DNA from: Bog-473 sp963824195
GTDB taxonomy: Bacteria > Actinomycetota > Acidimicrobiia > Acidimicrobiales > RAAP-2
Length of the DNA: 64,000 nucleotides
Assembly: GCA_963824195.1 (NCBI GenBank)
Contig: CAWGOJ010000008.1
Span: 310,001-374,000 of the forward strand
Direction: 5' to 3'
Notes under the pieces: generated by a model
Seen by the model: only the letters and a program-made list of their open reading frames with translations
What the model was told of the DNA's origin: nothing
Database searches by the model: none
Shown: positions 26,160-34,147 of the stretch, piece after piece
How the letters are laid out: each line of letters opens with the position of its first letter
Numbering within the stretch: position 1 is the first letter of the stretch
Position numbers and translations under genes: made by a program

Positions 26160-27461
26160 ATGACGGATTTCAAGGCGATCGACTTCTTCCGGGACGACGA
26201 CCTGCTCGTCGACCCCTACCCCTACTTCGAGGCCATCCGTGCCGAGGGCCCGGCATGGCGCGAGCCTCACCACGGAGTCGTGATGGTGACCGGGTACGAC
26301 GAGGCGATGGCCATCTACAGCGACACCGAGACCTGGTCATCGTGCACGGCGGTCACCGGCCCGTTCCCCGGTTTCCCCGTCCCGCTGGAGGGCGACGACG
26401 TGAGTGCCCTCATTGAGGAGCACCGCGACGAGCTCCCGATGAGCGACCAGCTGCCCACGCTCGATCCCCCGAAGCACACGGATCATCGCTCTCTCCTCCT
26501 GCGGCTGATCACGCCGAAGCGCCTCAAGAGCAACGAGGAGTTCATGTGGCGTCTGGCGGACCGCCAAATGAACACGTTCCTGGAGCGGGGCGAATGCGAG
26601 TTCATCGGCGAGTACGCCAGCCCGTTCGCCATGCTCGTCATCGCGGACCTTCTCGGGGTGCCTGAGGAGGATCACGAGCGCTTCGAGCAGGCGCTGCTCC
26701 ACGGCACGGCGGATCACGGTGCCGTCGGCAGCATCGGCGGCGACTCCATGGCGCTGTCACCCCTGGAGTACCTGTACCAGCAGTTCACGGCCTACGTCGA
26801 AGACCGTCGGCTCTCCCCGGGCGAGGATGTGCTGACGGGACTCGCCCTCGCGACGTTCCCCGACGGCTCGACCCCTGACGTCATCGACGTGGTCCGGGTC
26901 GCCGCCAATCTCTTCGCTGCCGGCCAGGAGACCACCGTCCGCCTCCTCAGCTCCGCTCTGCAGCTGATCGCCGAGGACCCGGAGCTCCAGCAGGTACTGC
27001 GCACCGAGCGCGATCGCATCCCCAACTTCGTTGAAGAGACGCTCCGCATGGAGAGCCCGGTGAAGGGGGACTTCCGGCTCTCGCGCGTGCCGACGAAGGT
27101 CGGGGACATGGACGTCCCGGCGGGCACGACGGTGATGCTCGTCAACGCCGCCGCCAACCGGGACCCTCGCCGGTTCGACGACCCGGCGAGGTTCGACATC
27201 ACCCGTGAGAACGCCCGCCATCACATGGCGTTCGGGCGCGGCGTCCACACCTGCCCCGGCGCGCCACTCGCCCGCACCGAGGCGCGCGTGAGCCTGGAGC
27301 GCCTCCTCGACCGGACGGCGGACATCCGGATTGCCGAGAGCCACCATGGCCCGCGGGACGCCCGCCGCTACCATTACGTCCCGACCTTCATCCTCAGGGG
27401 ACTGACCCGGCTGTACCTCGAGTTCACGCCGGCGGAGGACGAGTCCCGCGAGCGCGCATGA
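26160..27461 (+). CDS. Cytochrome P450
   Basis: P450 of 433 residues, distinct from the one at 9019. The I-helix motif is AAGQETT, the K-helix ExxR is EETLR, and the heme loop FGRGVHTCPG puts the axial Cys at residue 365. A C-terminal extension (LRGLTRLYLEFTPAED) goes beyond the usual end. The ATG at 26160 follows GGTGG; the frame is open 23 codons further up, but without family similarity. PPOX and aldehyde dehydrogenase genes follow on the same strand. It probably hydroxylates a lipophilic substrate with an external ferredoxin not encoded in this window. Confidence 0.94.
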   Translation: MTDFKAIDFFRDDDLLVDPYPYFEAIRAEGPAWREPHHGVVMVTGYDEAMAIYSDTETWSSCTAVTGPFPGFPVPLEGDDVSALIEEHRDELPMSDQLPTLDPPKHTDHRSLLLRLITPKRLKSNEEFMWRLADRQMNTFLERGECEFIGEYASPFAMLVIADLLGVPEEDHERFEQALLHGTADHGAVGSIGGDSMALSPLEYLYQQFTAYVEDRRLSPGEDVLTGLALATFPDGSTPDVIDVVRVAANLFAAGQETTVRLLSSALQLIAEDPELQQVLRTERDRIPNFVEETLRMESPVKGDFRLSRVPTKVGDMDVPAGTTVMLVNAAANRDPRRFDDPARFDITRENARHHMAFGRGVHTCPGAPLARTEARVSLERLLDRTADIRIAESHHGPRDARRYHYVPTFILRGLTRLYLEFTPAEDESRERA

Positions 27462-27559
27462 GCGGGCTCCGCGCTGGGTGAGGTCGAGCTTTCCTGCGGT
27501 CTCCCCTTGGGGCCGGACTTCACCGACCTGGAGCCCGCCGTCAACGACAAAGGAGCCCC

Positions 27560-28018
27560 ATGAGAGAGCAACGTCGATCGCGTCGAATCGCCATGACGCC
27601 AGAGGAGCGAGATGCCTTCCTCGGCGGGGAGCGCACATGCCGGGTGGCCACCATCGGCGCCGACGGGCCCCACGTGACCGCCCTGTGGTTCGTGTGGCAC
27701 GCCGATGCGATCTGGCTGACCTCCATCGTGAAGAGTCAGCGATGGACCGACGTGCAACGGGATCCCCGCGTCGCCGTGCTCGTGGACGGGGGTGAGGGAT
27801 TCGGCGAGCTGCGTGGCGTCGAGGTCAGGGGCCGGGCCAGGTCGGTGGGTGAGGCCCCCCGCGCCGGCGAACCGAACGACCAGCTGGTCGAGCCGGAACG
27901 GCTCTTCGGCATGAAGTACGCCGGGGGGACCTTCTCCCACGATGGCCGCCACGCATGGCTCCAGGTGGTACCCGACAAGATCGTCAGCTGGGACTTCCGG
28001 AAGATGGGTCTGGGCTGA
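27560..28018 (+). CDS. PPOX-class (pyridoxamine-oxidase-fold) F420- or FMN-binding protein
   Basis: A 152-residue split-barrel protein: RTCRVATIGADGPHVTALWFVW at residues 25-46, then LTSIVKSQRWTDVQRDPRVAVLVDGG. Small PPOX proteins of this length in actinobacteria are often F420-dependent reductases or heme/FMN binders. AAAGGAG lies six bases before the ATG. It stands between the P450 (98 bases upstream) and an aldehyde dehydrogenase. No catalytic residue can be assigned. Confidence 0.87.
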   Translation: MREQRRSRRIAMTPEERDAFLGGERTCRVATIGADGPHVTALWFVWHADAIWLTSIVKSQRWTDVQRDPRVAVLVDGGEGFGELRGVEVRGRARSVGEAPRAGEPNDQLVEPERLFGMKYAGGTFSHDGRHAWLQVVPDKIVSWDFRKMGLG

Positions 28019-28220
28019 CCCTCAGCGGCACCGGACGACAGATCCCCGAACCCGTCCGCCGGCATCAGAGCAGGTCACGGAGCGATAACTTGGGTCTCAT
28101 CCGACCGAAATCTGGCTATCCGATGAACTCCGCCAGGAGCGCGCTTGAAATGCAACGCTATTATCGCAACCGGACCAGCGCGGGGCACGGGACCGCCCGC
28201 GTCAGAGGGAAGAGAGATCC
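28019..28220. promoter_or_regulatory. Upstream region of the aldehyde dehydrogenase
   Basis: A 202-base non-coding gap. AT-rich DNA around 28144-28170 contains TATTAT as a possible -10 and the direct-repeat-like AACGCTATTATCGCAACC. No ribosome site stronger than AGGGAAGAGAG before the ATG, and no palindrome, was found. Confidence 0.4.
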
Positions 28221-29702
28221 ATGGCCGAGACACCGCAGGTGAATCCGGAGCCGATGATGCTGATCGACGGCAAGCTCGTCGAGGCCAGCGGCAGCAAGAC
28301 GTTCCAGAACGTGAACCCCGCCACCGAGGAGGTCCTCGGTGGCGTCGCCGACGCGTCCAGCGAGGACATGCACCGAGCCATCTCCGCCGCCCGTCGGGCC
28401 TTCGACGACACGGATTGGTCGACCAATCGGTCCTTCCGCCGGCGCTGCCTGGAGCAGCTCCATGCAGCGCTGGTCGCCGAGCGGGAGGAGCTGCGAGAGC
28501 AGCTCATCCTGGAGGTGGGCTGCCCCCGGATGCTCACGTTCGGACCACAGCTCGATGCGCCGCTCGACGGCGCCATCACCTACCCCGCGCAGCTCATCGA
28601 CGAGTACGCCTGGGAGACCGACCTTCCCATTGCCCCTGACTTCCGGGGAAACCACAACTTCCGGCGGATCAGGAAGGAGCCGATCGGTGTGGTCGGTGCC
28701 ATCGTCCCGTGGAACTACCCGTTCGAGGTCTCGATCACGAAGCTCGCGCAGGCGCTCGCCACCGGGAACACGGTCGTGCTCAAGCCGGCGCCCGACACTC
28801 CGTGGAACGCGACGTTCCTCGGTCGAATCGTCGCCGAGCAGACCGACATCCCCCCCGGCGTCCTGAACGTCGTCACGTCCTCCGATCACATGGTCGGCGA
28901 GGAGCTCACGCTCTCGCCGGAGGTGGACCTCATCTCCTTCACCGGCTCGACTGCGGTGGGCCGGCGAATCATGGAGAAGGGGGGCGCCACGCTCAAGCGG
29001 TTGTTCCTTGAGCTCGGGGGCAAGTCCGCGAACATCGTCCTTGACGACGCCGACTTCTCCACCGCGATGCTGTCCGGGCTCGCAGCGTGCTCGCACGCCG
29101 GACAGGGTTGTGCCATCCCGACCCGGATGCTGCTGCCGCGGTCCCGCTACGACGAGGGCGTCGAGCTCCTCAAGACGTACATGGCGGGTGTCCCCTACGG
29201 CGACCCTCAGCGTCCCGACGTGATCATGGGCCCGCTGATCTCCGAGAAGCAGCGCCAGCGGGTTCTCGGCTACATCGGACGAGGGGTCGAGGAGGGTGCG
29301 ACGCTGGCGGTCGGCGGGGGTCGCCCGAGCGACCAGCCGCGAGGTTGGTTCGTGGAGCCGACGCTATTCACCGGGGTCGACAACTCCATGACGATCGCCC
29401 GGGAGGAGATCTTCGGGCCCGTGCTGGTCGTCATCCCGTTCGACGATGACGACGACGCCGTCCGTATCGCCAACGAGAGCGACTACGGGCTGGGCGGGGC
29501 GGTGACCTCGGCGTCGCTGGAGCGGGCGCTCGCGATCGCCGACAGGATCCGCACGGGCGTCGTGAGCGTCAACGGAGGCATGGTGTACGGTGCCGACCTT
29601 CCCTTCGGGGGCTACAAGAACAGCGGCATCGGCCGGCAGAACGGGATCGTCGGGTTCGACCAGTACCTCGAGACGAAGTCACTGGCCTGGCCGGCCGGCT
29701 GA
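28221..29702 (+). CDS. NAD(P)-dependent aldehyde dehydrogenase
   Basis: Aldehyde dehydrogenase of 493 residues with the catalytic Cys297 (GQGCAIPT), general base Glu264 (LELGGKS), the oxyanion Asn165 (PWNYPFE) and the cofactor motif FTGSTAVGR near residue 240. The C-terminal LPFGGYKNSGIGRQNG is typical. It follows the P450 and PPOX genes on the same strand, so it may oxidise an aldehyde made from a P450-hydroxylated side chain. Substrate range cannot be read. A hairpin follows the stop. Confidence 0.95.
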   Translation: MAETPQVNPEPMMLIDGKLVEASGSKTFQNVNPATEEVLGGVADASSEDMHRAISAARRAFDDTDWSTNRSFRRRCLEQLHAALVAEREELREQLILEVGCPRMLTFGPQLDAPLDGAITYPAQLIDEYAWETDLPIAPDFRGNHNFRRIRKEPIGVVGAIVPWNYPFEVSITKLAQALATGNTVVLKPAPDTPWNATFLGRIVAEQTDIPPGVLNVVTSSDHMVGEELTLSPEVDLISFTGSTAVGRRIMEKGGATLKRLFLELGGKSANIVLDDADFSTAMLSGLAACSHAGQGCAIPTRMLLPRSRYDEGVELLKTYMAGVPYGDPQRPDVIMGPLISEKQRQRVLGYIGRGVEEGATLAVGGGRPSDQPRGWFVEPTLFTGVDNSMTIAREEIFGPVLVVIPFDDDDDAVRIANESDYGLGGAVTSASLERALAIADRIRTGVVSVNGGMVYGADLPFGGYKNSGIGRQNGIVGFDQYLETKSLAWPAG

Positions 29703-29719
29703 GCTCGACGAGGGGCACT

Positions 29720-29738
29720 GGGATCCGCGAGGGATCCC
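29720..29738 (+). terminator. Hairpin after the aldehyde dehydrogenase stop
   Basis: GGGATC/GATCCC arms around a seven-base loop start 17 bases past the stop. There is no T tract, so this is at best a weak or Rho-assisted terminator. Confidence 0.35.
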
Positions 29739-29789
29739 TCGCTCACCACACTGGCCGCGGGCGATCCGGTCGGGATCCGCTTCACCCGC

Positions 29790-29902
29790 TCAATGGTGAG
29801 CACCGAGAACAGCGTGTTGTCGGCTTGGGTGATGGTGCGCGTCACGGCATGGCATGACATCTCCATCGGGTTGGGACCGATTCGGTGGACCGGCGCCGAT
29901 CA
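29790..29902 (-). pseudogene. Relic of a MaoC-like enoyl-CoA hydratase N-terminus
   Basis: On the minus strand one frame reads HAVTRTITQADNTLFSVLTI after an in-frame stop, then loses similarity. This segment closely resembles the start of MaoC-fold dehydratases (the (S/A)xTRTITEADNxxFxxLT signature). It has no proper start or continuation and lies in the 224-base gap between the aldehyde dehydrogenase and a convergent ACAD. It looks like a gene fragment left after deletion. The family match is from memory. Confidence 0.45.
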
Positions 29903-29926
29903 ATCACTCCGTGTCGGCGGACGCGC

Positions 29927-31207
29927 TCACGATCCCGAGCGGGAGGACGACCGCCCGCGAGGCACGTCGCGGAAGGGCACGTCACGATCGAGTGAACGCT
30001 CCCGCGGCATACCGAGCACCCGCTCGCTGATGACGTTGCGGGCCATCTCGGTGGTGCCGCCGCCGATGCACGACACTTGCCGCATCAGGTAGTCGTCCCC
30101 GCTGAAGGCCAATTGTCCGTCGTCGTCGGTCCACGCGGCACCGGCGGTGCCGGCGATCTCGAATCCGATCGTCCGTATGCGACTCGCGGACACCCCCGAG
30201 AACAATCGGGTGATCGCGGCCGTCTGGTCGGTCATTGAGCCGGTTACGATCCCCTCGCCGATACGCTGTCTCAGCTCGCGATCGACGATGTCGAGCATCC
30301 GGGCTTCGCCCATCAGGTCTCGCACGAGGGGCTCGGCCAGCCGGCCGGAATCGCGGGCCGCCACACCGACGAGCGAGGAGGCACCGGTACCGCCGTGCCC
30401 GAATCCGACCGGGACGGTGACCAGGGGCGAGTTGGTGAGCATGCGTTCGTGGAACATCCAGCGGGTGCCGACAGTCCAGCCGTCGTCGATGGCGCCGATC
30501 CGATCGGAGTCGGGTACCCGGACATCGGTCAGGAACTCCTGGCAGAACTCCTTCGAGCCGTTGAGCATCTCGATTCGATGCACGTCGAGGCCCTCTTGGC
30601 GAATGGGAAGGATGAACACCGTCAGCCCCCGGTGCTTCGGGACATCCCAGTTGGTCCGGGCCAGGCAGAGGCCCCAATCTGACCACCACGCCCCCGTCGT
30701 CCAGATCTTCGAGCCGTTGAGCACCCATTCGTCGCCGTCCCGGACCGCACTGGTCAGGGCGCCGGCCACGTCCGAACCGCCACTGGGCTCGGAGAGGAAC
30801 TGCATCCAGATCTCCTCACCCTTCAAGATGGCGGGGATGTGCCGACGCTTCTGCTCCTCCGACCCGAAGTCGAGGAGGACGGCGGCACACGGCGAGAGCG
30901 TCGGGGCCTGGAGCCGGGTCGGGAATTCATAGCCGGCCAGCTCCTCGTTGAGCACCTTCTGGTGTGCGGGCGTCAGGCCCTGCCCGCCGTACTCCGTGGG
31001 AAAGCAGATGCCGGCCAAGCCGGCGTCGAACAGCATCCGCTGCACCACGCGCTCACGGGCCACCTCGGCGAGCTCCTCGTCGTCGGTGCGATCGTTCCGC
31101 AGCGCGCCGGCCGGCGTGCGCGCCGAGGCCGGTCGCAGATTGGCGTGCACGAAGTCGCGGGCCCGTTGCCGGAAGGTCTCGATGTCCCCGACACCAGGAT
31201 CGCTCAT
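29927..31207 (-). CDS. Acyl-CoA dehydrogenase, large-type subunit
   Basis: A 426-residue ACAD. FPTEYGGQGLTPAHQ, FLSEPSGGSDVAGALT and GSKIWTTGAWWSDWG mark the N-terminal and middle domains. The tail CIGGGTTEMARNVISERVLGMPRE has Gly instead of the catalytic Glu. The start at 31207 overlaps the stop of the partner ACAD as ATGA, so the pair is translationally coupled and probably heteromeric. An Arg/Ser-rich C-terminus (SLDRDVPFRDVPRGRSS) is variable in this group. It lies downstream of the gene block with the DUF35-thiolase fusion. Confidence 0.92.
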   Translation of the reverse strand: MSDPGVGDIETFRQRARDFVHANLRPASARTPAGALRNDRTDDEELAEVARERVVQRMLFDAGLAGICFPTEYGGQGLTPAHQKVLNEELAGYEFPTRLQAPTLSPCAAVLLDFGSEEQKRRHIPAILKGEEIWMQFLSEPSGGSDVAGALTSAVRDGDEWVLNGSKIWTTGAWWSDWGLCLARTNWDVPKHRGLTVFILPIRQEGLDVHRIEMLNGSKEFCQEFLTDVRVPDSDRIGAIDDGWTVGTRWMFHERMLTNSPLVTVPVGFGHGGTGASSLVGVAARDSGRLAEPLVRDLMGEARMLDIVDRELRQRIGEGIVTGSMTDQTAAITRLFSGVSASRIRTIGFEIAGTAGAAWTDDDGQLAFSGDDYLMRQVSCIGGGTTEMARNVISERVLGMPRERSLDRDVPFRDVPRGRSSSRSGS

Positions 31208-32343
31208 GCCAAGTTCTCCTGCTGCTCGACGATATCGGCCAGGCGCTGGCGATGTTCTGCCGGTGTTCCGTACAACGCCCGGTTCACGGTATGGCGGCGC
31301 AGGTAGAGGTGGAGATCGTGTTCGAAGGTCACTCCGATGCCACCATGGATCTGTACGCAATCCTGCATGAGTTCGCCGCCGTAGTCGCCGATGAACGACG
31401 CGGCCGCACTGAGCAGCTCCGGGGACTCGGGGAGACCGGCGGCGGCGGCACCGATGGCTGCGTCACTCACGGCATGGCTCGCCTCGAGCCAGGACCTCAT
31501 GTCCGCGAACCGGTGCTTGAGCTCCTGGTACGACGCCAGAGGTCGACCGAACGAGTATCGATCGAACGCCCACTCGACCGTCATGTCGAATGCAGTCTGC
31601 ATCGCCCCTACCGCCTCGGCGCTGCCGATCGCGACGGCGCGACCGTGCTGCCGTTCGACCTGCTCGTCAGCCGTCCCGGCCTCTCCGACGAGGCCGTGCA
31701 ATGGCACCCGGACGTTGTCGAACACGACGACGGAGAACCGGCGGGTCACGTCGGCCGAGTGCATGGGGGACACGGACACGCCTGCAGTGCCGGCCGGGAC
31801 GAGCACCTGCGTGAGCCCGGGCCCGGTGCGACCGGTCACCAGGAGGTAGTCGGCCCGAGAACCCGATTCGACCGGACGCTTGACCCCGTTGAGCACCACG
31901 TGGCCCCCCTCGACGCGCACGTCGAGGATGGGCCGGCCGAGCCCATCGTTCGGTGGTGGCTCGGCCAGGCACCACGTGGCCACCGACTCTCCCGAGAGCA
32001 ACTCCTTGATCACGTCATCGAACCCGTCACCACCGTTCTCGTCGAGCGTGGCGGCGACGATGTTGGTCACCAGGAGCGGGCCCGGCGCGGCGTGACGCCC
32101 GAACTCATAGGCCACCAGGGCCAAGTCGACGAGCCCCTGGCCGCTGATGGAGCCACCGCCGTGCTGCTCGCCGACCAGGAGCGACGTCCACCCCAGCTCC
32201 GCCCCGCGGCGCCAGTACGTGCCGTCGAAGCCATCCGGGTCGTCGCGCAGACGACGGAGCTCACCGACCGGCACGAGCTCGTCGAGCAGCTTCGCCGTGG
32301 TCTCCCGGAAAAGCTCCTGATCGGAGCTCAGCGCCAGCAACAT
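31204..32343 (-). CDS. Acyl-CoA dehydrogenase, partner subunit
   Basis: A 379-residue ACAD-fold protein. EWAFDRYSFGRPLASYQELKH and QIHGGIGVTFEHDLHLYLRR are clear, but there is no EGTxEIQR tail. It is the first gene of a two-gene minus-strand operon with 29927-31207. Its upstream region carries a 24-base nested palindrome (32430-32453). With its partner it would form the third heteromeric ACAD of the window. Confidence 0.9.
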   Translation of the reverse strand: MLLALSSDQELFRETTAKLLDELVPVGELRRLRDDPDGFDGTYWRRGAELGWTSLLVGEQHGGGSISGQGLVDLALVAYEFGRHAAPGPLLVTNIVAATLDENGGDGFDDVIKELLSGESVATWCLAEPPPNDGLGRPILDVRVEGGHVVLNGVKRPVESGSRADYLLVTGRTGPGLTQVLVPAGTAGVSVSPMHSADVTRRFSVVVFDNVRVPLHGLVGEAGTADEQVERQHGRAVAIGSAEAVGAMQTAFDMTVEWAFDRYSFGRPLASYQELKHRFADMRSWLEASHAVSDAAIGAAAAGLPESPELLSAAASFIGDYGGELMQDCVQIHGGIGVTFEHDLHLYLRRHTVNRALYGTPAEHRQRLADIVEQQENLA

Positions 32344-32429
32344 GGTTCGCCCTATTCCTCAGTCGTCGACGGCCTGCCCACGCCGCCAGGCCGGGTGCCG
32401 AGGATAGTGTGAGAACCAGTAGTTGGTCC

Positions 32430-32453
32430 ATCTGGAGACCGGTCCTTCCAGAT
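32430..32453. promoter_or_regulatory. 24-bp nested palindrome, candidate operator
   Basis: Outer arms ATCTGGA (32430-32436) and TCCAGAT (32447-32453) enclose GACCGGTC, itself a perfect palindrome. It lies about 90 bases upstream of the ACAD pair and about 65 bases beyond the stop of the DUF35-thiolase gene. Symmetry and position suggest a regulator site for the ACAD operon; the regulator is unknown. Confidence 0.5.
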
Positions 32454-32518
32454 CTGAGAGGATGACTCTTCCCGTGTCCGGCGAAGCGCCGGTGCACCCG
32501 GCTCCGTGGCTCACGACG

Positions 32519-34147
32519 TCACGCTCCATCACGCTGGAGGAGGAACACGCCAGACGGCGCGCCGCCACCCGTCGAGACGACCGCGGTGGCGGCATCTCGG
32601 ACCTGCCTCGCCCCGGCGTCGTGCCTCAGCTGCTGCACGGCTTCGTAGAGGAAGCCGAACCCGTGGAGGCGCCCCTCGGAGAGTTGCCCCCCGTGGGGGT
32701 TCAGCGGCAGCTCACCGTCGAGGCGGATCCGCCGTCCCTGGTCGAGCCATTCATAGGCCTCTCCGAATTCGCAGAACCCGAGAGCCTCGAGCCACGAGAT
32801 GGCGTTGAACGTGAACCCGTCGTAAACGAGCGCGACGTCGACGTCCGCGGGCCCGAGGCCGGACCGTGACCACAGGTGTGCAGCCTGGCCTATCACCTGG
32901 GGCTCGTGGGTGATCGTGCCCTGGTCCCACGAGACGCGCTCGGTGATCTGGGTCCCCACGGCCTCGACGCGGACCGCCGGCCGCGGGAGGTCGCCGGCAA
33001 CCGCCACATCCGACACGACGATGGCGACCGACCCGTCACAGGGAACGTCGCAGTCGAAGAGCCCGAACGGAGACGTGATCGGCCGCGCCGACAGGTAGTC
33101 GTCCATGGTCATCGGCTCCCGGTAAATGGCTGCCGGGTTGCGTGCCGCGTTGGCGCGCCCGTTCAGTGCGATGAGTCCGAGCATCTCGCGCGGCGCGCCG
33201 TACCGATGCAGGTACTGGTTGGCATTCATGGCGATCCAGTTCGCGGCCGACAGCGCCCCGAAAGGCGTTCGCCACGCCGATTGACCAGACGCCCGCGCTC
33301 CTCCCGCGCCGCCGAGGCGAAGGGCGGCGAACGACGACTCCCAGACGGTCCGGAAGCACAGGACATGGCGGCAGAGGCCGGCGGCAACGGCGAGCATGGC
33401 GGCGACGACCGCACCACCTTGACCCGGGAGGTCCCCGCCTCCGTTGATCCACGTGGGGTGAAGACGGAGCGCCTCCTCCACTGCGGCGACGCCCCCCTCG
33501 CTCATGCCCATGCCCGCCGGGCCCGGATACGTCGACAGGCCGTCGATGTCACTGAGCTCCAGCCCGGCATCGGCCACTGCCTCGAGACAGGCATCGACGG
33601 TCATGGAAAGCGGATCGACCATGAGCCGCCGGCCGATGGCCGAGCGCCCCACACCCGAGAGAACGGCACGGTGCTCGAATCGCTCGCCCTGCAGCGGCGG
33701 ACGCGGGACCGGTCGTTCGGGCGCGGGAACGGGATCGGCGACGTCCGGAGCACCCGTCGGCTCGAACAACGGCAGCCAGACGTCCTCGTGCTGCTCGAAG
33801 CGGACGACGACGTCCTGCCCGACATGGACGTCGGCCGGATCACAGCCCACGACGGAGGTGGTGAGACGGACACCGGGGTCCTCGGCGAGGGCCACGACCG
33901 CGATGGCATAGGGAGGCTCGAAGGAGGGGTGCCAGAGGTGATGGTTCACCGTGAAGCCGACGACCGAGCCCCGGCCGGAGACGACCGTCGGCTCCCATGC
34001 GGTGCTCCGGCAGGCCGGGCAGATCGGCACCGGAGGATGGACCAGGGTGGCGCACGCCGTGCATCCTTGGATGCGCAGCCGGCCGTCTGAGCCGGAGGCC
34101 CAGAACCACTCCGTGGCGGACGTCATCTCGGGAAGCGGCCGCATCAC
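32519..34147 (-). CDS. DUF35 (Zn-ribbon/OB-fold) - thiolase-like fusion, probable acyl-CoA retro-aldolase
   Basis: A 542-residue two-domain protein. Residues 1-130 are a DUF35 acyl-CoA-associated domain with a zinc ribbon (Cys29, Cys32, Cys43, Cys46) and an OB-fold (GSVVGFTVNHH, PYAIAVVALAEDPGVRLTT). Residues from about 160 are a SCP2-thiolase-like domain: VGRSAIGRR, VYDGFTFNAISWLEALGFCE and NPHGGQLSEGRLHG. The place of the acyl-accepting Cys reads INGGGDLPGQGG with no Cys, as expected of Ltp2-type retro-aldolases, not true thiolases. In steroid catabolism Ltp2 needs a separate DUF35 partner; here both parts are one chain. It overlaps the DapB-like gene by four bases. Substrate inferred only. 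Confidence 0.9.
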   Translation of the reverse strand: MMRPLPEMTSATEWFWASGSDGRLRIQGCTACATLVHPPVPICPACRSTAWEPTVVSGRGSVVGFTVNHHLWHPSFEPPYAIAVVALAEDPGVRLTTSVVGCDPADVHVGQDVVVRFEQHEDVWLPLFEPTGAPDVADPVPAPERPVPRPPLQGERFEHRAVLSGVGRSAIGRRLMVDPLSMTVDACLEAVADAGLELSDIDGLSTYPGPAGMGMSEGGVAAVEEALRLHPTWINGGGDLPGQGGAVVAAMLAVAAGLCRHVLCFRTVWESSFAALRLGGAGGARASGQSAWRTPFGALSAANWIAMNANQYLHRYGAPREMLGLIALNGRANAARNPAAIYREPMTMDDYLSARPITSPFGLFDCDVPCDGSVAIVVSDVAVAGDLPRPAVRVEAVGTQITERVSWDQGTITHEPQVIGQAAHLWSRSGLGPADVDVALVYDGFTFNAISWLEALGFCEFGEAYEWLDQGRRIRLDGELPLNPHGGQLSEGRLHGFGFLYEAVQQLRHDAGARQVRDAATAVVSTGGGAPSGVFLLQRDGA

